NCBI GenBank assembly: GCA_900314765.1
Contig: OMWN01000073.1
Span: 1-38,583, forward strand
DNA: 38,583 nt
Direction of reading: 5' to 3'
Source of the DNA: an uncultured Selenomonadales bacterium
Lineage (GTDB): Bacteria; Bacillota; Negativicutes; Selenomonadales; Selenomonadaceae
In this document: piece after piece, positions 24,816 to 32,205 of the stretch
Layout: every line of letters begins with the position of its first letter
How positions within the stretch are numbered: the first letter of the stretch is position 1
Notes under the pieces: model-generated
What the model saw: the letters and a program-made list of their open reading frames with translations, nothing else
Told to the model about the DNA's origin: nothing
Database searches by the model: none
Made by a program: the position numbers and the translations under genes

Positions 24816-24861
24816 AAGGAAACGCTGATTAATTGTTGAATGAGACAATCGGCGTTTCCTT
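24816..24861 (-). terminator. Family 2 hairpin, probable terminator
   Basis: AAGGAAACGC pairs perfectly with GCGTTTCCTT, with inner TGATT...CAATC pairing. It lies 64 bases beyond the stop of the deacetylase-fold gene and 29 bases before the GH18 start on the minus strand. The arm GGAAACGCTGATTAAT is the shared sequence of family 2. It probably separates the synthase operon from the GH18 gene, though read-through is possible because the T run is short. Confidence 0.7.
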
Positions 24862-24924
24862 AAACTATATCACAATCGTATTCATTTATCATTAGGGAAA
24901 TGATAATTTATGTGGGCGTGTTCT

Positions 24925-27570
24925 TTAAATCCTGTAGAGGAAGACGTTGAGAATGCTCTCCCATACGTCGATGGCACGCTGCTTGTATTTCGGCCAGCCC
25001 TCAAGCTCCATCGAGAACAGCTTCGTGTCGTCCGTGGCGGAGCTGATGATGAGGTGGTCGAACACGCCGTCGTAGACGTCGTCGTTGAGGTTTCGCTGGC
25101 TCCACGCCTCGCCGCGCCAATCGGCGCAGAGCATGAACGCACCGCCAGTCGTGTCGTTGATCGCGAGGTCGCTCACGGCCTCGGCGTCGTCGACCGTCAC
25201 GTTGATTTTGTCGCCGCTCATCGTCACGTGTATGACGTGGTCGGCGCGCCTGTGAAAGCTCTGCACGCTCTCGAATGGCTCGGCGCCGTCGCTGACCTTC
25301 GCCGCGGGCTCGGCCTTGCGCTTTTCCGCGCGGGCCATGTATTCTTTCGCGGCCTCGGGCGATGGGGCATAGCGCGCAAATGCTTGATTTTCCGTGACCT
25401 CGGCGTCGCGGCGCACTTCCTCGACGGACTTTATTTCTTCGCCGAGGATGACGGGGAGCTTTTCGCGGTATAGCTCGCGCGCCGCGCCATTCGCTTTTTC
25501 CTTTATTATGAGCTGATCGTTTATGAGGCTCACGGCCACATAGCGCGACAGGTCATCGTCCGCGCGCATGAATATCGTCTGCGCGCCGAACGCGTTGCCG
25601 AGCATTTCGACGCTGACGCTGATGTCTTTGTAGGCGTCGCTGTCGCTGCCGTTGAGCTTCGCGAGCGCGAGGCTCTCCGGGTCCGTCGTGAGCGTGAGAC
25701 ATTCTTTGTCTATCTCGGCGGCTCCGCTCATGAGCGTCCAGTCGTCCCAGCGGCGCTTGTCGCCTTTTTCAAACGTGATGGGCTGATTGATGTCGTGCTT
25801 TATGCGCATCAATAGATGATTGACAGGCCAATACGGCTGCGGCTGCATGCGCGTGAGGTCGTAGATGCTCGATTCCTCGTTGTTGAATGAGTAGCCTTCG
25901 CGGTTGAAATTCATTGCGAACAGCTCGCGTATCCACTTTTCGTTTATCTCGCTCGTGTCATTCGTGTTGCCGAATTTGCCAGTGTTCGCATGCATGAGCA
26001 CGTGCGCGGACGGCACATAGCCGATGCTCTCGTCGTAGAGGTCGCGCAGACGCTCGTAGTCGTAGTCTAGGCGTGCCTTCATGTGGCGATAGCTCTCGCG
26101 CGGCACGCCGTGCTCGTCGCGCAGATAATCCATGAGGTAGTGGTTGTAGCGGCGGCCGAGGTATGGGCGCACCATCGCAAATCTGAGCGGGTCAATTTCA
26201 CCGATGTAGTTATCGTAACGGTCGAATACGTTTATGTATTCGAGGCGATAGCCGTTCGTGCCCATTTCCCAATAACTAGTGTCAAGGAGCTCGCGCAGTT
26301 CTTTCGGCTGGAGAAATTTCGGGTTGTCCACGCCGAAATTCTCGGGGTACGTCATCATCGTGGCCTTGTAGTTGAGCTGTTCGAGTATCTTCTGCGCAAA
26401 TATGCCCGTGTCGCGGCGGCCATCCTCGAACATCAGATAAAGTGCGCGCTTTGGCAGCGGCTTGCCCTCCGTGTAGTATTTTTCAATATCCTGTTGAGTT
26501 ATCGTAACGTAGCCTTGATTTTTGAGCGCATCAAGATGCTCATATAGTCTGTCGCGGCCAATGAGCGTCGATGTGTCGCCGATGCGGTCCACGCCGAAAT
26601 ACGATATGGCGATGAAGCCCGTGTCAGTCGATGTGGAGGCTGCGTCATCGGGGAATGGCTCATAGTCTGTGAGCGTGAAGAATGCGTTGATGATGATGAA
26701 GACGAGACAACCGAGCACGCAGAACTCGAACAGCGTGCGTATGACTTTGTGGTGCTTCTTTTTGCGTGTGAAATCATCGTCGCCGAGCGCCGCGACTTTT
26801 TCTTGTAAATCTTTCGGGTCTTCGGAGAGCGGTATCTCGCTGTGCGCGTGCTCATCGACTTTCGTGCTCGGCGGTGGCTCGGGATTGAATGCAGACTGTT
26901 CAGCGTCGGTGTTATGCTCAGTCGTTGTGTCCGATTGTTCTTGCTCGGCGTGAGTTTCAGCGGCTGCACTTGTTTGCTCACTCTCGACGTGAGTTTCAGC
27001 GGTTACATCTGATTTTTTATTCTCATCATGATGCTCGGGTTTTTCGCTCGCATCTTTGTCATCGTCGCGCACGGGCGGATTAATAGCCGTGCTTTTTTCT
27101 TCAATGGAAGCGTTTACAACAACGTCATGCTTTATTTCTTCTGCGAGCGGTTTAACGCTGTTGTCAGTTTCCTTAGATTCATTGTCTTGTGTCGCCGTCA
27201 TAGGTGCGTTCTCAGCGGCAGGCTCTTGCGCTTCTGCCGCCGTTTCATTTTCCTGTGCAACGTCCTGCTCTGGGCGTGTTTCCGTCAGTGATGCCTCGAT
27301 TTCGTTGCGTTCTGCGCGCGATTCTTCCAGTGGCGCCTCGACTTCGCCCTGCTCAGCTTGCGCGCTTGCTTCCGCTTCGTCGCTCTTAGCCATGCCAGCC
27401 GCGCGCTCTTTTATTTCGTTTTCTTTCGCGGCGAGCTTCTTTTCTTCTTCTTCGAGCTCTATTTCACGCAGGCGCAGAGCGCGCTCGCGCAGTTCGAGCT
27501 CCTTGAGTTTCAGCGCTTCTTCCTTGGCCTTCACAGCGCTTTCGAGCTTTTCGAGTTCTGTCTCTGTCAT
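24925..27570 (-). CDS. Membrane-anchored polysaccharide-deacetylase-fold protein with coiled coil
   Basis: This is an 881-residue protein. Residues 1-60 are a highly charged coiled coil, about 65-265 a low-complexity Glu/Ala/Thr-rich region, and 279-300 one membrane span (LFEFCVLGCLVFIIINAFF). A NodB/PgaB-like domain follows (RDRLYEHLDALKNQGYVTIT, then LYLMFEDGRRDTGIFAQKIL). The C-terminal part (about 620-881) looks like a beta-sandwich/LamG-type fold. Motif 1 is FEDG, with Glu for the catalytic Asp of FDDG. Where active enzymes have H-[ST]-x-x-H the sequence is GTNGYRLEY, so both zinc His residues appear absent. It may bind or guide polymer rather than deacetylate it. ATG 27570 overlaps the glycosyltransferase stop (TGATG); an in-frame GTG is one codon earlier. 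The cytoplasmic coiled coil may contact the synthase. Confidence 0.78.
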   Translation of the reverse strand: MTETELEKLESAVKAKEEALKLKELELRERALRLREIELEEEEKKLAAKENEIKERAAGMAKSDEAEASAQAEQGEVEAPLEESRAERNEIEASLTETRPEQDVAQENETAAEAQEPAAENAPMTATQDNESKETDNSVKPLAEEIKHDVVVNASIEEKSTAINPPVRDDDKDASEKPEHHDENKKSDVTAETHVESEQTSAAAETHAEQEQSDTTTEHNTDAEQSAFNPEPPPSTKVDEHAHSEIPLSEDPKDLQEKVAALGDDDFTRKKKHHKVIRTLFEFCVLGCLVFIIINAFFTLTDYEPFPDDAASTSTDTGFIAISYFGVDRIGDTSTLIGRDRLYEHLDALKNQGYVTITQQDIEKYYTEGKPLPKRALYLMFEDGRRDTGIFAQKILEQLNYKATMMTYPENFGVDNPKFLQPKELRELLDTSYWEMGTNGYRLEYINVFDRYDNYIGEIDPLRFAMVRPYLGRRYNHYLMDYLRDEHGVPRESYRHMKARLDYDYERLRDLYDESIGYVPSAHVLMHANTGKFGNTNDTSEINEKWIRELFAMNFNREGYSFNNEESSIYDLTRMQPQPYWPVNHLLMRIKHDINQPITFEKGDKRRWDDWTLMSGAAEIDKECLTLTTDPESLALAKLNGSDSDAYKDISVSVEMLGNAFGAQTIFMRADDDLSRYVAVSLINDQLIIKEKANGAARELYREKLPVILGEEIKSVEEVRRDAEVTENQAFARYAPSPEAAKEYMARAEKRKAEPAAKVSDGAEPFESVQSFHRRADHVIHVTMSGDKINVTVDDAEAVSDLAINDTTGGAFMLCADWRGEAWSQRNLNDDVYDGVFDHLIISSATDDTKLFSMELEGWPKYKQRAIDVWESILNVFLYRI

Positions 27571-29462
27571 CACGCGCTCGCCCCCTTGTTAGCTTGGGAT
27601 GCGTTGCGCATTTTCTTTTTTTGCTCTTTTTCGGCGGCTTTCGCCTTCCGCTTTTCCATTTCGGCGATGTCGGCAGGCGTCAACCGCGTGCCCCATGTCG
27701 ATTTCCAGAACGTGAACCAGGCGACAGGCATCTGCCAGAGCAGCACGGCCTCATAGTACAGGCAGAACCATACGCCGTAGAGCCACGTAGTCGAGCGGCG
27801 CATGAAAAGCTGTGCCATGCTCATGAGGAACGACATCAGAAGAATGCCGATAATGAATGTTGTAGGAAATACACGGTGCATTATCGGAACATAAACGAGA
27901 TTATAAAGCACGATGATAGGCGCGGCGATTGGCACGACGAGACCCATGTAGAAGCCGAGCGACATGAACGGCTCCTTTTTCCACATGTAGCCGGCGCCGA
28001 TGATGGACTCGCGGAGCCATGAGCGTTTCCATCGCATCTGCTGGCGCAGGAACATCTTGTACGTGTTCGGCACGATTGTCATGCATATCGCGGAGTCTTG
28101 GTACGTCGTCCTGTTGTGGCGCAAGATGAAATTCGTCATGGAGCGGTCGTCGCCGAACGTGGCCTTCTGCCCGAGGAAACGCTGGTTGAGCCACTGCGGC
28201 GAATATTTCAGCACGAGATCTTTGCGGTAGCAGGAGAGTGGGCCGCTCAGGCACGTCGCGGCGTCGAATACGCCCTCGGCGGCTTTCATGATGCGGAACG
28301 CGATGTAGTAGCGCACGGACTGCATCTTTGTCAGCGTGTTCGTGTACGTGTTGGCGACGTCGGTGCGCCCCGACACGCCGCCCATTTCTTTGTCCTTGAA
28401 TGGTTGGACGATGTTCCTCACGGCAAATGGGTCGAGGAAGCTGTCGGAGTCGACGAACACGAGCAGTTCATGTTTCGCGAGCCTTGCGCCGACGGCCATA
28501 GCGTCGCGCTTGCCCATGTTGCGCGGCTGGCGATAGTACGACAGGCGCTCGGCGACGTGGTACGATTGACCGCCTGCGTCGGCGGCCTTGAGTTTTTCGA
28601 TGATTTCCTTTATTTTTTCGAGCGAGTGGTCATTCGAGCAATCGTCCACGACGATGACCTGCAATTTGTCGACAGGGTAGTCTTGATTCATGCAGCTTCT
28701 GATTGTTCGCTGTATCCAGTTCTCTTCATTAAAACATGGAATAATTATCGTAACACCTGGCGTAAAGTCGGGGTCAATGGGAACGGGGCGATAAAATGTC
28801 GCGAAGACATAGCGCGTCAAAAGGAACGTCGCGGCGATGATGCTGTAGAGGTAGAGCCAACGATTGAATTTGAAATAGATGACGGACTCGGCGCGCATGA
28901 GCACAATGACGAACGTGATAATCGCGAGGAAAAACGCCGCGACGGCGAGCATGTAGCTTTGGCGTTTCTTCTGCACGTACTCAGCGAGCGAGCGGTCGAA
29001 CTGCATGCCGGCACAGACCTCGGCGTCTTTCCCCTCGCCACGATGAAAGAGTCTCACGGAGTGGGCGGGGAGTTTGTCGACGCTCATCTCATAGCCTTCG
29101 GGCATGGAGCCCGCGGTGATCTCGAATTTCAGTATGACTTGCTTTTCTTTGTTCACGGCCTCAGCGTCTGCGGCGTTCTCAAATTTTATGAGCATGCCCG
29201 TCGTCGATATGTCGATGGCTTTCGCCTTCACGCGTTTAGCACCGAACTTCACCGTGACGTCGTAGTCGACAAGGAAACGCTGCCCTTTTTTGTTGTCGGC
29301 CTCGTATGCGGCATAGCTGAATTCAGCGTCGTTTCTCGAGGCTTTTGGGTCAACTGCCATGCGCCTGTCTTGATTTGAGCGGACGCCCGACGCGTCGGGT
29401 ACAAAAGAAAGGAGACGACGATCAGGCTTTTGCTCGTAGAGTATATCTTTGACTTCAGCCAT
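27570..29462 (-). CDS. PilZ-domain fused processive glycosyltransferase (PgaC/BcsA-like)
   Basis: This 630-residue inner-membrane synthase has an N-terminal PilZ-like domain at about 55-150 with QRFLVDYDVTVKF and DISTTGMLIKFE (the D-x-S-x-x-G motif). The usual RxxxR appears as KKGQR, so c-di-GMP binding is possible but uncertain. Two membrane spans follow (MLAVAAFFLAIITFVIVLM; YLYSIIAATFLLTRYVF). The GT2 domain has VTIIIPCFNEENWIQRTI, VVDDCSND, VDSDSFLD, FGDDRSMTN and the processive QQMRWKRSW motif, then three or four C-terminal spans. This is the layout of hyaluronan, PNAG and cellulose synthases. ATG 29462 has AAGGAG 9 bases upstream; a TTG at 29483 would overlap that site. It probably makes and exports a beta-linked polysaccharide under second-messenger control. 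Confidence 0.88.
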   Translation of the reverse strand: MAEVKDILYEQKPDRRLLSFVPDASGVRSNQDRRMAVDPKASRNDAEFSYAAYEADNKKGQRFLVDYDVTVKFGAKRVKAKAIDISTTGMLIKFENAADAEAVNKEKQVILKFEITAGSMPEGYEMSVDKLPAHSVRLFHRGEGKDAEVCAGMQFDRSLAEYVQKKRQSYMLAVAAFFLAIITFVIVLMRAESVIYFKFNRWLYLYSIIAATFLLTRYVFATFYRPVPIDPDFTPGVTIIIPCFNEENWIQRTIRSCMNQDYPVDKLQVIVVDDCSNDHSLEKIKEIIEKLKAADAGGQSYHVAERLSYYRQPRNMGKRDAMAVGARLAKHELLVFVDSDSFLDPFAVRNIVQPFKDKEMGGVSGRTDVANTYTNTLTKMQSVRYYIAFRIMKAAEGVFDAATCLSGPLSCYRKDLVLKYSPQWLNQRFLGQKATFGDDRSMTNFILRHNRTTYQDSAICMTIVPNTYKMFLRQQMRWKRSWLRESIIGAGYMWKKEPFMSLGFYMGLVVPIAAPIIVLYNLVYVPIMHRVFPTTFIIGILLMSFLMSMAQLFMRRSTTWLYGVWFCLYYEAVLLWQMPVAWFTFWKSTWGTRLTPADIAEMEKRKAKAAEKEQKKKMRNASQANKGASA

Positions 29463-29488
29463 GATTGTCACATCTCCTTTCAAAAATT

Positions 29489-30472
29489 TTATTGTACAAC
29501 TATGTTATTGTTATTATTTCCTGTTGGTGTCACTGTAGCCGCACCCGCTGGCACATAGCGAATTTTGCGGAACTGCTGGACGGACACCACGGCGACTTGC
29601 TTGCTGTCGAGCGCAGTCAGCAGCCAATCGAGTTCGTCGGCAAGGTCTGGCTTTTCTTCGCGTGGCGCTTTTTCGTAGTCGTCCTTTATCGTCGGTTTCT
29701 TGTCGAATGCCGGCTCTTTTATTTCCTCATTTTGCGGTGCGTAGGCCAGTGGCTCGACGGGGTGGCCGATGGGGATGGCGATGATGGAGCCGTTGGGGAT
29801 AGTTGCGGCGTATCGATTGGCCTCGTAGACGGAGTGGATGTTCCCAGGCTGAAATCTCACACTTTCCTTCACGGCAAACGGTATGCCCGCCGCGCGCGTG
29901 ACGCGCAGTATGTCATCGCCAAATATCGTGAGCGGCGCGCGAAAGACCTTCGGCGAGAACGATGTCTCCATCGTCACGATTTTTTGCGTGCGGCAGAGCT
30001 CGCGCATGAGGCTGCCTTTGTCGACCGTCTCCGCATGGGCGAGCCCAGTGAACGTGTAGTTGCCGACCTCTTGGTTGGCCTTGCGTATCGCGAGCAACGT
30101 CTCTGGTTGATCCGCCGCATTCTCGCCCTCGACGAAGAATGTCGCTTCCGCGTTGTGCTTTTTGAGCACGTCGAGCAGCCTCAGCGTCAGCGGCCTGTCG
30201 GGCAGCCCATCGAATACGATGGCGACTCTTTTCGTGCCGTCCGTGAGCGTCGTGATGACCTCGGACGGCTCGGGCGGAGGCGTGCTGTTCAGTTTTTCCA
30301 TTGCGGCCGCTGTCTCCTCCTCAGCCTTGTAGCTCTCCGAGAGATCCGTCACGCCGGGGATGGTCTTGCCGATGTTCGCCTGATCCATGAGGCGGCCGCG
30401 TATGTAGATGCCGCCGCCGATGATGATGGCGAGCACGAGCACGACGATGACAGCGATTTTTTTGTAGCTCAT
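29489..30472 (-). CDS. Membrane-anchored NodB-fold protein, probably inactive deacetylase
   Basis: This 327-residue protein has one N-terminal span (residues 5-22, IAVIVVLVLAIIIGGGIYI) and an exported NodB-like domain (about 80-235): RVAIVFDGLPDRPLTLRLLD then VLKKHNAEATFFVEGENA. The fold is clear, but motif 1 is FDGLP (87-91) instead of FDDGP and motif 2 is GNYTFTG (137-143) instead of GNHTxxH, so the zinc ligands are missing. RAP at 178-180 is kept. The C-terminus is Asn-rich. It is the first gene of the operon with the synthase, 26 bases upstream of it, and has AAAGGTAC before the ATG. It may be a binding or assembly factor for the polysaccharide. Confidence 0.78.
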   Translation of the reverse strand: MSYKKIAVIVVLVLAIIIGGGIYIRGRLMDQANIGKTIPGVTDLSESYKAEEETAAAMEKLNSTPPPEPSEVITTLTDGTKRVAIVFDGLPDRPLTLRLLDVLKKHNAEATFFVEGENAADQPETLLAIRKANQEVGNYTFTGLAHAETVDKGSLMRELCRTQKIVTMETSFSPKVFRAPLTIFGDDILRVTRAAGIPFAVKESVRFQPGNIHSVYEANRYAATIPNGSIIAIPIGHPVEPLAYAPQNEEIKEPAFDKKPTIKDDYEKAPREEKPDLADELDWLLTALDSKQVAVVSVQQFRKIRYVPAGAATVTPTGNNNNNIVVQ

Positions 30473-30549
30473 TTATTGTACCTTTAGAAAAATATATATT
30501 TTTATAGAATTTGTATTTGATTTTGTTGACTGTTGCATAGGCCGAATGA

Positions 30550-30747
30550 CCCTCTCCGCCTCGCATTCGCTCGGCACCTCCCCCAGCGGGGGAGGCTAGC
30601 TTTACAGATTCTGAGATTATCTCAATCAGCTAGATAATCGTATTATGAAAGCGTAAGGCACTTCATTCTTTTCTTAAGCTTTTAGCTTCAGGCTCTCATT
30701 CTTCGCCTCCCACTTTGGGGGAGGTGCCCCGTAGGGGCGGAGAGGGT
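30550..30747 (-). repeat. Family 1 repeat, copy E (MITE-like)
   Basis: This complete 198-bp copy, the shortest, is in reverse orientation. CGCCTCGCATTCGCTCGGCA comes first, and GGGGGAGGTGCCCCGTAGGG with GCGGAGAGGGT last. Its reverse complement shares GAATGAGAGCCTGAAGCTAA and TACGCTTTCATAATACGATT with copy C. It fills most of the 298-bp gap between the polysaccharide operon start and the dehydrogenase stop. A promoter for the polysaccharide operon must lie in the remaining 77 AT-rich bases. Confidence 0.9.
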
Positions 30748-30770
30748 CCTCAAAAGCCCATGTATTACTG

Positions 30771-32093
30771 TTACAAACTCCAATAAATATATCCTGCCGA
30801 TTCTGCTGCGCGGCGGTCGTACATGCTTTTGACATCAATCAAGGCGGCGCGGTTATTCTTTCTCGCGCGCTCGCTGAAAAGTTTTGCAATATCATTTTCG
30901 CGGAGCTCGCGGAACGCCCTGTGCGCGACGAGGAAAACGAGGCAGTCAGCGTCATGCACGTCGCTCATCGGCACGAGCGGGAAGCCGTACGCTGAGAGAA
31001 ATTCATCGGGATCAGCCGTCGGGTCGACCGCTATGGGCTCTATGCCAAAGCCCTCTAATGCCTTATACACGTCGACGGCGCGCGAGTTTCTGATGTCGGG
31101 CGTGTCCTCTTTGAACGTCATGCCGAGCAGATAAATTTTCGCCTTCGAGACATCGATTTTCGCGCGGATGAGCGTCTTGATTGTCTCGTTCGCGACGAAT
31201 TCCGACATGAAGTTATTGACGCGGCGCCCCGCCGATATGATTTGCGAGTGATAGCCGAGCATTTCCGCCTCATATATGAAATAGTACGGGTCAACGCCGA
31301 TGCAGTGACCGCCGACGAGGCCCGGGCGGAAACCGAGCGCATTCCATTTCGTGTTCATGGCCTTGAGGACGTCGTTTGTGTCGATGTTCATGCGATGGAA
31401 AACGACGGCGAGCTCGTTCATGAACGCGATGTTGATGTCGCGCTGCGCATTCTCGACGAGCTTGGCCGCCTCGGCGACACGGATGCTCGGCGCGCGATAC
31501 GTCTTGTAGATGACGGTGTCGTAGACGTCGGCGATGTCCGCGAGCGCGTCATCGTCCATGCCCGACACGATTTTGACGATGTTCTTGAGGCGGTGCACCT
31601 TGTCGCCGGGGTTGATGCGCTCGGGCGAGTAGCCGACTTTGAAATCCGTGCCGCATTTGAGGCCACTTTTCTCCTCGAGGATGGGCACGCAGATTTCCTC
31701 AGTAACACCGGGGTAGACGGTGGACTCGTAGACGACGATGCTGCCGCGCTTCAGGTGCTCGCCCGCCGTGGCTGTCGCGCCGATGACGGGGCCGAGGTCG
31801 GGCGTCTTGTCGTCCTTTATCGGCGTCGGCACCGCGATGATGACGAACCGCGCCTCCTCGAGGCGCCGCGCGTCGTCCGTGAACTTAATCGGCGCGTCCT
31901 TCAAAGCCTCGTCGCCGAGCTCGTCCGTCGGGTCGTGACCCTCAAGGTATTCTGCGATTTTATGACTGTTGTTGTCGTAGCCGATGCAGTCGAATTTCTC
32001 GGCAAATGCCGCGGCGAGCGGGAGTCCCACGTAGCCGAGCCCGACGACGGCGAGCTTCACTTTTTTCTCCTTGAGATTTTTTAGCATGTTCAT
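30771..32093 (-). CDS. UDP-N-acetylhexosamine dehydrogenase (TviB/WbpA-like)
   Basis: This 440-residue NAD-dependent enzyme oxidises a UDP-N-acetyl sugar to the uronic acid for surface polysaccharide. It has Rossmann motif LAVVGLGYVGLPLAAAFAEK, then FVIIAVPTPI, VVYESTVYPGVTEEICVPIL, VGYSPERINPGDKVH, the conserved Lys/Asn segment AAKLVENAQRDINIAFMNEL, and the catalytic Cys region LVGGHCIGVDPYYF. GMTFKEDTPDIRNSRAVDV is in the C-terminal domain. FERINPGDK-type and VDPYYF motifs place it with TviB/WbpA (UDP-GlcNAc or UDP-GalNAc) rather than Ugd. The exact substrate is not fixed by sequence. It lies downstream of the porin gene, separated by family 2 hairpins. Confidence 0.92.
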   Translation of the reverse strand: MNMLKNLKEKKVKLAVVGLGYVGLPLAAAFAEKFDCIGYDNNSHKIAEYLEGHDPTDELGDEALKDAPIKFTDDARRLEEARFVIIAVPTPIKDDKTPDLGPVIGATATAGEHLKRGSIVVYESTVYPGVTEEICVPILEEKSGLKCGTDFKVGYSPERINPGDKVHRLKNIVKIVSGMDDDALADIADVYDTVIYKTYRAPSIRVAEAAKLVENAQRDINIAFMNELAVVFHRMNIDTNDVLKAMNTKWNALGFRPGLVGGHCIGVDPYYFIYEAEMLGYHSQIISAGRRVNNFMSEFVANETIKTLIRAKIDVSKAKIYLLGMTFKEDTPDIRNSRAVDVYKALEGFGIEPIAVDPTADPDEFLSAYGFPLVPMSDVHDADCLVFLVAHRAFRELRENDIAKLFSERARKNNRAALIDVKSMYDRRAAESAGYIYWSL

Positions 32094-32125
32094 GATGCGT
32101 TGCCTCTTTTATTATGGAAATGCGG

Positions 32126-32205
32126 ATTATTTTCATCAATGCGCTAAATTAATCGGCGTTTCTTTGAGGAACTGCCGATTAATCGAAGTGATAATCCATG
32201 TTTCC
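32126..32205. repeat. Family 2 palindromic repeats, two hairpins in tandem
   Basis: The first hairpin pairs GGAAATGCGGATTATTTT with AAATTAATCGGCGTTTC. The second pairs GGAACTGCCGATTAATC with GATAATCCATGTTTCC and ends at the porin stop codon. Both carry the family 2 arm. They lie immediately downstream of the minus-strand porin gene and probably act as its terminator or 3' stabiliser. Confidence 0.7.

Noticed and set aside
28098-29378. Plus-strand 426-codon frame opposite the PilZ-glycosyltransferase
   Set aside because: No recognisable motifs and Arg/His/Val-biased composition. The opposite strand has all synthase motifs and a ribosome site.
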